Assembly: GCA_022791455.1 (NCBI GenBank)
Contig: JAAVZC010000008.1
Coordinates: 208,901-272,900 of the forward strand
Direction of reading: 5' to 3'
Length of the DNA stretch: 64,000 bases
From: Eggerthellaceae bacterium
GTDB taxonomy: Bacteria; Actinomycetota; Coriobacteriia; Coriobacteriales; Eggerthellaceae
A program made the position numbers and the translations under genes. The notes beneath the pieces were generated by a model that was not told the DNA's origin, searched no databases, and worked only from the letters and a program-made list of their open reading frames with translations. Positions 1 through 8,918 of the stretch are shown in pieces; the stretch's first letter is position 1; the number at the start of each line of letters is the position of its first letter.

Positions 1-1
1 G

Positions 2-1768
2 GTGGACCAGTGGATGTACCACACCCGCCTCTACGCGGCGGCGAAGGTGGTCACCCAGCGCAAGGACTTAGACCTCATTCAGCTGAACTCCTTCGGCTGC
101 GGCCTGGACGCGCTGACCACCGACCAGGTGCAGGAGGTGCTGGAAGCAGCCGGCAAGGTGTACACCGTGCTGAAGATCGACGAGGTGTCCAACCTGGGTG
201 CTGCGCGCATTCGCGTGCGCAGCCTGTTGGCGGCCCTGAAGGACCAGTCCGACCGCGAGGCGGAAGCTGCGTCCGACGCCGCCGCCGAGGCCCTGGGCTG
301 CCCGGCCGCCTGCATCGATCTGGCCGATATTGACAAGCTGGTGCCGCAGTCGTTCACCGAGAAGGCGGACGGCGTGGTTGCGGCCGCCGAGGTGAAGCAG
401 CGCGACGGCGAGTCCACCGAGTTCGAGCGCGTGCAGTTCACCGAGCAGATGCGCGACGAGGGCTGGACCATCCTGGCGCCCCAGATGGCGCCCTTCCACT
501 TCGAGCTGCTGGTGCCCATCTTCCACCGCTTCGGCTACAACGCCGTGCTGCTGCCCAGCGTGGACCACGGCGCGGTGGACGCTGGCCTGAAATACGTGAA
601 TAACGACATCTGCTACCCGTCCATCCTGGTCACCGGCCAGATTATGGAAGCGGTCATGTCCGGCAAGTACGACACCGACAAGCTGGCGGTGCTCATCACT
701 CAAACCGGCGGCGGCTGCCGCGCCACCAACTACATCTCGCTCATTCGCAAGGCGCTGAAGTCGGTGGGGCTGGGGCACATTCCCGTCATCGCCCTTTCGT
801 TCAAGGACCTGGGTGAGGAGAACCCCGGCTTCAAAGTTACCCCGAAGATGCTCTACCAGGCGGTTTACGCGCTGCAGTACGGCGACCTGTTGATGATGTG
901 CCTGTACCGCACCCGCCCCTACGAGGTGGAGCCCGGCAGCGCCCAGCGGCTGTTCGACTACTGGATGGCCGAATGCAAATCGCAGCTGGACCGCGGCGTG
1001 AAGCAGGCGGAATTCAAGAGCACCGTGGCCCGCATCGTGGAGGATTTCGACACGCTGCCGCTGCAAGGGGAGGGCACGAAGCCGCGCGTGGGCGTGGTGG
1101 GCGAGATTCTCGTGAAGTTCCATCCCACCGCCAACAACCAAATTGTGGATGTTATCGAGCGCGAGGGCTGCGAAGCGGTGGTGCCGGGGCTCATCGAGTT
1201 CTTCCTGTTCGGCATTGCCGGCGGCATCTTCCAGCAGCAGATTGGCAAGTCGAAGAAGAGTGCGCTGGGCAGCCGCATTGGCCTGGCCGCGGTGAAGCAG
1301 CTGCGCAAGCCGGTGACCGACGCGCTGGAGAAGTCGAGCCGCTTCCACCCGCCTGCCGACATCTACGAGCTGGCCGAGTACGCGAGCGAGATTCTGTCGC
1401 TGTGCAACTCCATGGGCGAGGGGTGGCTGCTCACGGCCGAGATGGTGGAGCTTATCCGCTCTGGTTGCCCGAACGTGGTCTGCACCCAGCCCTTCGCCTG
1501 TCTGCCGAACCACGTGGTGGGCAAGGCCACCATCAAGGAGCTGCGTCGCCGCTACCCCGAGAGCAACATCGTGGCGGTGGACTACGACCCCGGCGCTTCG
1601 GAGGTGAACCAGCTCAACCGCATCAAGCTGATGATCGCGGTGGCGAAGGCGAACCTGGCCGAGAAGGAGCAGCAGGCCAAAGCTGCCCGCGACGCCTTCG
1701 TCGGCGACGTGGCCGCCCGAGCCGAAATCCAAAAAGCCGGCCAACTGGAAGTAGAAATCCAGGAGTAA
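2..1768 (+). CDS. Acyl-CoA dehydratase activase-related protein, C-terminal part (5' end outside window)
   Basis: The visible 588 residues match the C-terminal half of the long 2-hydroxyacyl-CoA dehydratase activase-like proteins (DUF2229 / HgdB-like region). In that family an N-terminal BcrAD/BadFG ATPase module precedes this part and is missing here. Seen: [14 protein letters not shown] near residue 200, GGGCRATNY near 238, and a C-terminal segment with [10 protein letters not shown] and [15 protein letters not shown]. The conserved cysteines would suit a 4Fe-4S cluster. The GTG at position 2 is only the first codon of the open frame at the window edge; the real start lies upstream. The family is thought to act in radical dehydration or electron activation, but the exact substrate is unknown. 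The stop is one base before rsmI, so the two are probably cotranscribed. Confidence 0.82.
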   Translation: MDQWMYHTRLYAAAKVVTQRKDLDLIQLNSFGCGLDALTTDQVQEVLEAAGKVYTVLKIDEVSNLGAARIRVRSLLAALKDQSDREAEAASDAAAEALGCPAACIDLADIDKLVPQSFTEKADGVVAAAEVKQRDGESTEFERVQFTEQMRDEGWTILAPQMAPFHFELLVPIFHRFGYNAVLLPSVDHGAVDAGLKYVNNDICYPSILVTGQIMEAVMSGKYDTDKLAVLITQTGGGCRATNYISLIRKALKSVGLGHIPVIALSFKDLGEENPGFKVTPKMLYQAVYALQYGDLLMMCLYRTRPYEVEPGSAQRLFDYWMAECKSQLDRGVKQAEFKSTVARIVEDFDTLPLQGEGTKPRVGVVGEILVKFHPTANNQIVDVIEREGCEAVVPGLIEFFLFGIAGGIFQQQIGKSKKSALGSRIGLAAVKQLRKPVTDALEKSSRFHPPADIYELAEYASEILSLCNSMGEGWLLTAEMVELIRSGCPNVVCTQPFACLPNHVVGKATIKELRRRYPESNIVAVDYDPGASEVNQLNRIKLMIAVAKANLAEKEQQAKAARDAFVGDVAARAEIQKAGQLEVEIQE

Positions 1769-1769
1769 C

Positions 1770-2630
1770 GTGGCCGCTGCGGGGAAACTCATAATTGTGC
1801 CTACCCCTATTGGGAATTTGGGGGATATGACGTTGCGCTCGCTGGAGGCGCTTCGGGCGGCCGATGCGGTGTGCGCGGAGGATACGCGGGTGACGGGGAA
1901 GCTGCTGGCGCACTTCGACATTCGCAAGCCCCTGGAGCGGCTGGACGAGGCGATGATCGGGGCGAAGGCAGCTGCGGTTATGGAACGCGTCGCGGCGGGG
2001 GAGACCGTCGCCTATTGTTCCGACGCCGGCATGCCGGGGGTTTCCGACCCGGGGCTTCGGCTGGTGGCGGCAGCCCGCGAGGCGGGCGTGCCGGTGGAGG
2101 TGCTGCCGGGGGCAAGTGCGGCCGCTACCGCCTATGTGGCAAGCGGCACCGTGAACCCGCGGTTCTTCTTCGCCGGGTTCTTCCCGCGCAAGGTGGCCGA
2201 GCAGCGGTCGGTTCTGCAGGAGCTGCAGCCGTTGGACGCCGCCCTTATTTTCTACGAGAGCCCGAATCGCCTGGTAGCGGCTTTGCGCGCCATTGCCGAG
2301 GTGCTGCCGCAGCGCACGGTGGCGGTGTGTCGGGAACTGACGAAGCTGCACGAGGAAGTGGCCCGCGGCAGTGCGGCCCAGCTGGCAGAAGTGTTCGCCG
2401 CGCGGGCAGACGAGCCCGGTGGCATCCGCGGGGAAATTGCGCTGGTGATCGACGGGCCGAACGCGGCGGAAGAGGCGGCGCAGTTCCAAGACGCCCGCGC
2501 GGCGGCGGCCGAGCGCGCCCAGGAGCTAGCGGCCCAGGGCGTGCGCACCAAGGATGTGGCCAAGGCGCTCGCTGCCGAATTCGGCATTCCCCGCAACGAC
2601 GCCTACGAGCTGGCGATGGCGGCCCGATGA
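1770..2630 (+). CDS. rsmI: 16S rRNA (cytidine(1402)-2'-O)-methyltransferase RsmI
   Basis: SAM-dependent tetrapyrrole-methylase-fold enzyme that 2'-O-methylates C1402 of 16S rRNA in the decoding centre. Residues 8-29 carry the family start VPTPIGNLGDMTLRSLEALR. CAEDTR, the glycine-rich CSDAGMPGVSDPG (about 85-97) and PGASAAATA follow, all typical of RsmI. The length of 286 residues is normal. The start is GTG at 1770, with AGGAG at 1761-1765 lying inside the end of the preceding gene. Its stop overlaps the next start in an ATGA arrangement, which implies translational coupling with the downstream metallopeptidase. Confidence is high because the N-terminal block is diagnostic. Confidence 0.94.
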   Translation: MAAAGKLIIVPTPIGNLGDMTLRSLEALRAADAVCAEDTRVTGKLLAHFDIRKPLERLDEAMIGAKAAAVMERVAAGETVAYCSDAGMPGVSDPGLRLVAAAREAGVPVEVLPGASAAATAYVASGTVNPRFFFAGFFPRKVAEQRSVLQELQPLDAALIFYESPNRLVAALRAIAEVLPQRTVAVCRELTKLHEEVARGSAAQLAEVFAARADEPGGIRGEIALVIDGPNAAEEAAQFQDARAAAAERAQELAAQGVRTKDVAKALAAEFGIPRNDAYELAMAAR

Positions 2631-3205
2631 CCCCCCGGCAATCGCGCAGCGCCGCGCGGCCCACGCAGCTTATCTTCATCGATGACCTGGAAGTTTGGCT
2701 GACGCGCAAATCCATCAAGAACATGCATCTGCGGGTGAAACCGCCCGACGGTCGCATCGAGGTGTCGGCACCGCTGCGGCTTCCCCAACGAACCATCGAA
2801 CGGTTCGTGCGAGAGAAACGCGACTGGATTCAAGCCCAGCAACGGGCTATCGCTGCCTCACCCCGCGTTGAAGCGGCCGAGGCGTCGCCGGAGGAAATCG
2901 CGCAATGGAAGGCAGTCGTTTCCGCTTGCGTGCCGCCCCTCATCGAGGCATGGGAGCCCATCTTGGGAGTGAAGGCGGGGAATCTCGCCTACCGCAACAT
3001 GACCAGCCGCTGGGGAAGCTGCCAGCCGGCCACGGGCCGCATCTGCATCAACGTGCGGCTGGCCCTCTACCCGCCCGAGTGCCTGGAGTACGTGGTGGTC
3101 CATGAGCTCTGTCACCTGCTGGAGCGCGGCCACGGCCCGAAATTCCACGCCCTCATGGACGCCGTGATGCCCGATTGGAAGCAGCGCCGCGCGAAGCTCC
3201 GCTAA
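2627..3205 (+). CDS. YgjP-like (DUF45) zinc metallopeptidase
   Basis: 192-residue protein of the YgjP/DUF45 family, predicted cytoplasmic zinc peptidases related to SprT/M48. The zinc site is visible: H159-E-L-C-H163 followed by H169 in ERGHGPKFH. It is preceded by the family block NMTSRWGSCQ and by VRLALYPPECLEYVVVHE. The physiological substrate is not established for the family. The ATG at 2627 overlaps the rsmI stop (ATGA), so it is read as part of the same operon. A longer open frame continues upstream in this phase but is only antisense-like noise over rsmI. The 3' side is followed by about 125 nt of AT-richer DNA before the LCP gene. Confidence 0.85.
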   Translation: MTPRQSRSAARPTQLIFIDDLEVWLTRKSIKNMHLRVKPPDGRIEVSAPLRLPQRTIERFVREKRDWIQAQQRAIAASPRVEAAEASPEEIAQWKAVVSACVPPLIEAWEPILGVKAGNLAYRNMTSRWGSCQPATGRICINVRLALYPPECLEYVVVHELCHLLERGHGPKFHALMDAVMPDWKQRRAKLR

Positions 3206-3330
3206 AACATTACGAAAACCTTTCGTTTATCTGAAAAATAGCAACACAGACCTGGAGAAACCCTTTCATGGTGATTTTGTGGGCGTAAAATAACAGAGTT
3301 TGTTTGTGGTTTTAACAGGAAGTGCGCCCC

Positions 3331-4977
3331 ATGAAGAACGAACCCTCCAAGACCGCCTCCGAAACGACAGCCCTCGACATGTCCGAGGGCGCCTCTAGCG
3401 CTCCCGGCGAAGAGGCAAATCCGCCCAAGACTCGCATGAAGAAACGCAACATCGCCATTGCCATTGTGGCGTCGGCGCTGGCCATCGTGGCCATTGGCTG
3501 CGGCGTGGCCTCGGCGTTTCTTAACAACGTGTCCAAGGACCTCAACCAGGGTGATAAGACCGAGCAGGAGGTAGAGGACATCAAGCGGGTGCTTCCTCAA
3601 GAAAAGAAGGAAGCGAGCGAGCCCTTCTATATGCTGCTGCTGGGCTCGGACAAGCGCGAAGGCGACCCTTCCATGGGTCAGCGTTCGGACACCAACATCG
3701 TGGCGCGGGTGGACCCCGCTAACAACACGGTCATCCTCATCTCCATTCCCCGCGACACGAAAATCCAGATTGACGGCTATGGCACCAACAAATTCAATGC
3801 TGCCTACGCCTTCGAGGGCACGGCCGGCGCCATCAAGGCGGCCAACGAGCTGCTGGACATCGAGATTTCCCATTACGCCGAAGTGAGCTTCACCGAGCTG
3901 GTGGGCTTGGTAGATGCCGTGGGCGGCGTGGACATTGACGTGGACACCCGCATCAACGATACCAAGGCGGACCTGGACTCGGACAACAACCACGTGATCC
4001 TGGAAGAGGGCCCGCAGCATCTCAACGGCACCCAGGCGCTCTCCTATGCTCGTAGCCGTCAGTTCGTGGATGGCGACTTCACCCGCACCTCCCATCAGCG
4101 CCAGCTGGTGGGGGCCATCGTGCAAAAGGTGGTGAGCCTTCCTCTGACCGACCTGCCCGGCGTCATCGAGAAGGGCGCGAAGTGCGTGACCACCGACCTC
4201 ACCATCGCCGAGCTGCTGGACTTGGCGCAGCAGTTCGAAGATCCGCAGAACCTGAAGGTCTACTCCGCCATGGTGCCTTCCACCACCGCCAATATTGGCG
4301 GCGTGTCCTATGTGATCAACGACGCCGAGGCCACCAAGGAGATGATGGCCCTGGTGGAGAAGGGGGAGAACCCCGGCGAGATTGTCTCGAAGCTCTCTAC
4401 GCAGGAGGCCATCGCGCAGGATCCCTCCAATCCCGCCAACAAGAACAATGCTTCTTCTGCTGCTTCTGGATCCAGCTCCAGCTCTTCCAAGTCTGGCTCT
4501 TCCGCCAGCAGCTCGAGCTCTTCCAGCGGCAAGTCCAGCGCATCGAGCGGGTCCAGCTCGTCGGGCAGTTCCATCTCTTCGGGGAAGGGGAGCGGGTCGT
4601 CTTCGAGCAGTTCCAGCAACTCCGGGTCGAGCAGCTCGAGCGGCGGGTCCTCTTCGAACGGGTCTTCCTCGAGCGCCACGGTGCCCGATAGTTCCGGTTC
4701 CGGAAGTTCGAGCAACAGCGGCTCCGGTTCTGGTTCCGGCAGCTCCGGAAGCGGCGATTCGGGCAACAGCTCGTCTGGCGACACGGGCAACTCCGGCGCC
4801 ACCACTCCCGATTCCGGTTCGAGCGGCTCGGGATCCGGCAGCGGTTCGGGTGGATCGAACACTCCCGACCCGGAGCCGACGCCCACTCCCGACCCCACGC
4901 CTACCCCTGACCCCGGCACCGGCGGCTCGGGCGAGACGGGCGAGGGGAATAATTCCGCGGGCGCCGGCGGGAACTAG
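3331..4977 (+). CDS. LytR-CpsA-Psr (LCP) family cell-wall glycopolymer ligase with Ser-rich tail
   Basis: Membrane-anchored LCP protein of about 548 residues. The family transfers undecaprenyl-linked glycopolymers onto peptidoglycan. A cytoplasmic N-terminus is followed by one membrane segment (about residues 39-62). The extracellular LCP domain (about 105-290) shows LLGSDKREGD, RSDTNIVARVD, ISIPRDTKI, VGGVDIDVD and the catalytic-site segment ALSYARSRQ. Beyond about residue 370 is an unusually long Ser/Gly-rich low-complexity stretch. It ends in a TPTPDP-type proline/threonine tail, presumably a wall-spanning linker. I chose ATG 3331 over GTG 3322 because the AACAGGA ribosome site (3314-3320) is 10 nt from the ATG but abuts the GTG. 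A strong terminator follows. Confidence 0.9.
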   Translation: MKNEPSKTASETTALDMSEGASSAPGEEANPPKTRMKKRNIAIAIVASALAIVAIGCGVASAFLNNVSKDLNQGDKTEQEVEDIKRVLPQEKKEASEPFYMLLLGSDKREGDPSMGQRSDTNIVARVDPANNTVILISIPRDTKIQIDGYGTNKFNAAYAFEGTAGAIKAANELLDIEISHYAEVSFTELVGLVDAVGGVDIDVDTRINDTKADLDSDNNHVILEEGPQHLNGTQALSYARSRQFVDGDFTRTSHQRQLVGAIVQKVVSLPLTDLPGVIEKGAKCVTTDLTIAELLDLAQQFEDPQNLKVYSAMVPSTTANIGGVSYVINDAEATKEMMALVEKGENPGEIVSKLSTQEAIAQDPSNPANKNNASSAASGSSSSSSKSGSSASSSSSSSGKSSASSGSSSSGSSISSGKGSGSSSSSSSNSGSSSSSGGSSSNGSSSSATVPDSSGSGSSSNSGSGSGSGSSGSGDSGNSSSGDTGNSGATTPDSGSSGSGSGSGSGGSNTPDPEPTPTPDPTPTPDPGTGGSGETGEGNNSAGAGGN

Positions 4978-5077
4978 CCGCCCGGCTGCGAGTGTTTGGC
5001 GAGATCAGCCGCTTGGTTGGCGTCTCGCACGGGCGCAAAGCCCATCGACAATAACCCAGCCATTCGTCAATTACCTC

Positions 5078-5105
5078 AAAAATGCCCCGCGTAAGGGGCA
5101 TTTTT
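5078..5105 (+). terminator. Intrinsic terminator after the LCP gene
   Basis: Perfect stem TGCCCC (5083-5088) / GGGGCA (5095-5100) with a GCGTAA loop. It is flanked by five A's and five T's that extend the stem and form the U-tract. It ends transcription about 100 nt beyond the LCP stop and isolates the following EAL gene. Confidence 0.87.
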
Positions 5106-5169
5106 GCGTTATTCTTGGAGCGAAGTCAAAAAACGCCCCAAGCGACGCCGCGGCAAGTCCGGAGGATAT

Positions 5170-7113
5170 GTGCACCTCGACCTCAACATAGGGTTTCTTG
5201 CCTCTGCGGCCGCATCGCTGTTGTTTATGCTCTTGCATCTGGCCTTTTCGTCGCGGGGGCGCGATGCGGCGACGGCCCGCATTTTCAAAGTAGTGCTTCT
5301 GCTGGGATTTCTGGAAGTGGCCGCCGAGGTGGTTGCCCTCATCGCTTTTGCCGATCCTGCCGCGGTGGCGCTGCCGCTTCTCTACCTTGTCGTGACGTTC
5401 CTGGCCCTGATGCGCTGCCTGTTGCCATTTGCTTTGGCGCTCTACACCCTTTACCTGTGCGCCGACTACATGCGCCTTGCCGCGCCGGTAGTGGCGGCGC
5501 TCTGCCTGCCGTTCGCGTTCGCCCTGTTCGCGACGGTGGCAAACCCCTGGTTCCATCTTTTGTTCTCTTTCGAGGGCCAATCCCACCTGCTGCAGATGGG
5601 CAGCATCGGCCTCTTCGAAGGAGGGTATACCGCGTTCTATTGTCTGCTATCGGTAGCCTGCGCGCTCCGCTATCGTCTGGTGCTGCGTCGGCGAACGCTT
5701 GTGGCGGTGCTGGAGTTTGCGGTGCTCATCTTGGGGTCGTGTTTGGGGGAGTGGCTGGTGCCGCAGCTGATGCTCACGGGGCTGGCCATCGCGTTGGGTG
5801 GTCTGGTGCTTTTGCTGTCGGCCGGAAGCCCTTTCTCCGCAACCGATCCGCTTACTGGTGCCTACGACGCGGCCCTGTTCCGCAGCGATGCGGAGCGAAT
5901 CCTGAAGGCGGACCGTCCGTTCGAGGTGGTGTTCGCCCGTCTGCAGTTCCCTCAGCAGCTTGCCGGGCTTATCGGGTCAAGTTTGACCGAGGAAGGCCTG
6001 GTGCTCTGCGCCAATGCGTTCTTCCGCGCTTCCGGCGGTCGGCGGGTTTACCGGCTGGCGCCCTCGCTGTTCGCCTGCATCGTGCTCTCCCGCCGCGAGC
6101 GGCTGCGCACCACAGAGCAGCTGGAGCAGTTTTTCGCCGCCAGCCATCAGCTTTCGGGAGCCACTGTTTCGCTTGGGGGCGCCGTTGGGTTCGTGGCGCC
6201 GCAAGGCCCGCTCGCCTCGGCCGACGAGCTGCAGAATTTGGTGGAGTTCGCCGCGGAGGCGCTTGAAACCTGGGGCCGGGGAGAGCAGCTTGCGCCCGCG
6301 CCCAGCCCGGAAGAGGTGGAAACGGCCTTCCGGCGCCAGAACCTGGTGCGCCGCTGCCTGGGAGAGGCGCTCGAGCACGACTACTTTGCCGTGTACCTGC
6401 AGCCGCTCTGGTCGGTGGCGGAAGGCAAGTTCGCCAGCGCCGAGGCCCTGTCGCGCCTGATCCATCCGGAGGAAGGGTTCATCTCGCCGGCCGAGTTCAT
6501 TCCCCTGGCCGAGGAAGCGGGCTCTATCGGCGAAATCGGCCGGCTGCAGTTTCGCCGCATCTGCGCCTTCGCCGCCGCCCATCGCTCGCGCCTGGAGGAG
6601 CTGGGCATCCGGTCGATCAAGGTAAACGTGTCGGCGGTGGAGATCATGGATCCGGATTACCCGGCATTTGTGGCCGCGACCATGGCGGAAGCGGGCATCG
6701 GGGCGGATTTCTTCGAGTTCGAGATCACCGAAACCGCCGCAACTTCCCTGGACGAGCGCATGGATTCCTTCCTGCGCGCGGTGGCAGCTGGGGGCTCGAA
6801 GCTATGCATGGACGATTTCGGCAGTGGCTTCGCGAACCTATCTATGATATGCTCATTGCCCTTTGATGTGGTAAAACTTGATTCGTCGTTGCTGCGGGGC
6901 GTGGTGAGCGACCACCGCGTTGCGGCGCTGTACCGCGATGTCCTTTCCACCATGGCCAATCTCGGGATGGAGACGGTCTGCGAAGGAGTGGAGACCGCGG
7001 AAGAGGTGCAGCTGGTTACGCAGTGGCGGGCGGATTTGATCCAAGGGTTTTATTTTGCCCGACCGATGCCCTTCGAGGACGTGCTCGAAGGGTCTTGGCG
7101 GGAGAGAAGGTAA
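5170..7113 (+). CDS. Membrane protein with degenerate GGDEF and intact EAL (c-di-GMP phosphodiesterase) domain
   Basis: About 647 residues. The first ~225 form some six to eight membrane helices, giving a likely sensor module. A GGDEF-like region follows (about 225-390) but lacks the GGDEF/GGEEF active-site loop: FRASGGRRVYRLAPS stands in its place, so cyclase activity is unlikely. The C-terminal EAL domain (about 400-640) keeps the ExLxR signature as EALSRL at E425, NVSAVEI, FEITET, DDFGSG near 548 and VCEGVETAEE. It should therefore hydrolyse c-di-GMP. The start is placed at GTG 5170, with GGAGGA four bases upstream. The open frame could extend to a TTG at 5104, but that lies in the terminator. 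The next gene follows after 11 nt. Confidence 0.86.
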   Translation: MHLDLNIGFLASAAASLLFMLLHLAFSSRGRDAATARIFKVVLLLGFLEVAAEVVALIAFADPAAVALPLLYLVVTFLALMRCLLPFALALYTLYLCADYMRLAAPVVAALCLPFAFALFATVANPWFHLLFSFEGQSHLLQMGSIGLFEGGYTAFYCLLSVACALRYRLVLRRRTLVAVLEFAVLILGSCLGEWLVPQLMLTGLAIALGGLVLLLSAGSPFSATDPLTGAYDAALFRSDAERILKADRPFEVVFARLQFPQQLAGLIGSSLTEEGLVLCANAFFRASGGRRVYRLAPSLFACIVLSRRERLRTTEQLEQFFAASHQLSGATVSLGGAVGFVAPQGPLASADELQNLVEFAAEALETWGRGEQLAPAPSPEEVETAFRRQNLVRRCLGEALEHDYFAVYLQPLWSVAEGKFASAEALSRLIHPEEGFISPAEFIPLAEEAGSIGEIGRLQFRRICAFAAAHRSRLEELGIRSIKVNVSAVEIMDPDYPAFVAATMAEAGIGADFFEFEITETAATSLDERMDSFLRAVAAGGSKLCMDDFGSGFANLSMICSLPFDVVKLDSSLLRGVVSDHRVAALYRDVLSTMANLGMETVCEGVETAEEVQLVTQWRADLIQGFYFARPMPFEDVLEGSWRERR

Positions 7114-7124
7114 GGGAGTTTCCT

Positions 7125-8291
7125 TTGAGCTTTGGGGAAATTGAGAGAGCGCGCGCGGCGGGGGAGATGCCCCCGCTTTTGTGCGTGCTGCTCTGCCTTG
7201 CATTGACGGCGGCGCTCGTGTGGGGAACTGCGGTGGCTCCCGCGCTCGCGTGGGCGCAGGGGGAGGCGCACGCCGATGAGGCCAGCGGCTTAGTTGCTGC
7301 GGCCGAGGGGGATGACGCGCCCGAGGATGAGTCCGAGGGCGACGACCCGACGGTTGAGCCAGCACCTTTGGTGGACGCCATGTTCTTCGTCGCTTACCCG
7401 GAAGACACCTCGCGCTTGCCCCAGACGGAGGAAGATCTGGGCGATGTGCGCTATTCCGGCGCCATTACGGTTGACGAAGCCATCTGCCCGGCGCAGGAGT
7501 GGTTGGACTCGGGCGAATTCGGCACCAAGGCCTTTGGCTTCGACGGCAAGGCGGTGGCGGCTCACTTGACCGCGGTTCCCACGGTTGAGCAGATTCAGCG
7601 CGCCGTTGCGGCGAGCGGAGGCACCTTCGACCCCGAAACTCAGACGGTGGTCTGGTACGTCATCAAATGGCTGAGCGACGGCTGGCACGTGGACGGCATC
7701 CTGGTGGACAAGGCGGCGGTGGAGCCCGAGGGCCCCGAGAATCCGGAGCCGGTCGATCCGACGCCGGAAGGGCCGGAGAAGCCTGGGCCCGATAACCCCC
7801 AGCCCGACAAGCCGACGCCTGTGGATCCGCAGCCGGAGGCCCCCGAAGCGCCTTCGCCACAGCAGCCCGACCAGCCGCAGCCACCTATGATTTCTGAGGA
7901 TTCGGAACCTAGCCCCCGTCCTGAGCAGCGGCCGAACTCCTCTGATAGCGCCGCCGATGCCGCGCCGGAGGAGGCGCCCGTGCCGGAAGCCCCTGCTTCG
8001 GAAGAAGAGGAATTGCCGGCTGCCCCCGTTCCGGAGGCGGCCGACGACGCCGTCCCTGCGCCCCCGGAGAAGGCGGCGCAAGCGCCCGAGCCGCCCGTTT
8101 TCGAAATTGTTCCCGCTGCCGCTTCGCCGCTTTCTCAGGAAGCTGCCGCCGCAATGCAGGCGGTTGCTGCCGGAGGCTTGGCAACTTTGGCCGTTGCCGC
8201 CCTTGTCCTGGGCGGTGTTTCCGCCGTTTCCGCTCTGCGCCTGCGCCGAACCGCTCGCATTCTGGAATCGCTCATGGGGCAGGTGAAATAA
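7125..8291 (+). CDS. Secreted Pro/Glu-rich protein with C-terminal membrane segment
   Basis: I do not recognise a full family. About 388 residues with a signal peptide (hydrophobic core LLCVLLCLALTAALVWG, cleavage likely after ALAWA). A small folded region (about 70-200) contains the block WYVIKWLSDGWHVDG, a motif I recall from surface proteins of Gram-positive bacteria. A long Pro/Glu/Ala-rich linker with repeated EGPENPEPV-like units follows, then a C-terminal hydrophobic helix and the basic tail LRLRRTARILE. That suggests a cell-surface protein anchored by the membrane rather than by LPXTG. The start is uncertain: TTG 7125 has GGGAG 6 nt upstream, while ATG 7167 has its purine run directly abutting. 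It lies 11 nt after the EAL gene and may share its regulation. Confidence 0.55.
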   Translation: MSFGEIERARAAGEMPPLLCVLLCLALTAALVWGTAVAPALAWAQGEAHADEASGLVAAAEGDDAPEDESEGDDPTVEPAPLVDAMFFVAYPEDTSRLPQTEEDLGDVRYSGAITVDEAICPAQEWLDSGEFGTKAFGFDGKAVAAHLTAVPTVEQIQRAVAASGGTFDPETQTVVWYVIKWLSDGWHVDGILVDKAAVEPEGPENPEPVDPTPEGPEKPGPDNPQPDKPTPVDPQPEAPEAPSPQQPDQPQPPMISEDSEPSPRPEQRPNSSDSAADAAPEEAPVPEAPASEEEELPAAPVPEAADDAVPAPPEKAAQAPEPPVFEIVPAAASPLSQEAAAAMQAVAAGGLATLAVAALVLGGVSAVSALRLRRTARILESLMGQVK

Positions 8292-8297
8292 CCGTCC

Positions 8298-8816
8298 ATG
8301 ACCGCCCTCGCCATCATAATCGCCGTCGTTTCGCTGGGGACGCTCGCCCTTTGGTACGTGCCGGTGCTCTTGGGCTACCATTCCCCCTACGATGGGCTGT
8401 TCTTCGTGGTGTGGCTGGTGCTGGTGGCGTTTCTCGTGGTGCTCTGGTTCGTGAAGAAGAACGCGGCCGAGCGGTCCATGCGCACGGCTTACCTGGACTT
8501 TCACCGCAATATGGGCTTCAGCCAGATGGGCGGGGCGTTCCAATTCGACAGCCGCGAGGACTTGATGGAGCAGCTGGTGGCCCAGTTCACGGCGAAAGTG
8601 CCCGCGCTGGCGAAAGCGCCGGAGCTGCCGGAGGGATTCCACCCGACGGCCGTGGTGAACACCTACAAGTTCCTTTCCCGCACCGGCCCGCAGCCGCAGG
8701 GCTTTCTGGTGGAGCAATGGCAGGGGGACGTGCAGGAAACGCTCTCCGACGGCACCGCCCGTACTCACCTGTTCAACAGTGAGATGCAGCTGGAGTCTAT
8801 TCTGGACGCCCTGTAG
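8298..8816 (+). CDS. Small two-helix membrane protein of unknown function
   Basis: 172 residues, family not recognised. Two N-terminal transmembrane helices (about 3-25 and 33-53, the second ending LVVLWFVKKN) are followed by a soluble domain. The soluble part starts with AYLDFHRNMGFSQMG and contains QFDSREDLMEQLVAQF and QTLSDGTARTHLF-like segments. No catalytic motif is visible. It starts 6 nt after the secreted protein and probably belongs to the same transcript as the EAL protein. No strong Shine-Dalgarno is visible, although GCAGGTGA lies in the end of the previous gene. The soluble domain probably faces the cytoplasm, given the positive KKN after helix two. Confidence 0.62.
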   Translation: MTALAIIIAVVSLGTLALWYVPVLLGYHSPYDGLFFVVWLVLVAFLVVLWFVKKNAAERSMRTAYLDFHRNMGFSQMGGAFQFDSREDLMEQLVAQFTAKVPALAKAPELPEGFHPTAVVNTYKFLSRTGPQPQGFLVEQWQGDVQETLSDGTARTHLFNSEMQLESILDAL

Positions 8817-8918
8817 CCGCGTCTTCGAAGGACTTTCCCTTAATTTCACAGAACCGAAACTTCCGGACGGTACAGTGGTGCCCGTCATTTTGATGGACGA
8901 CGCAAAAGGAGCACCGCC

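Noticed and set aside
68..1927. 619-codon open frame on the minus strand
   Set aside because: Fully antisense to the activase-like gene and rsmI, His/Leu/Ala-rich with no family motif. It is a by-product of high GC at third positions.
4308..4919. 203-codon acidic minus-strand frame
   Set aside because: It is the complement of the Ser-rich repeat of the LCP gene, giving Glu/Leu/Pro-rich noise.
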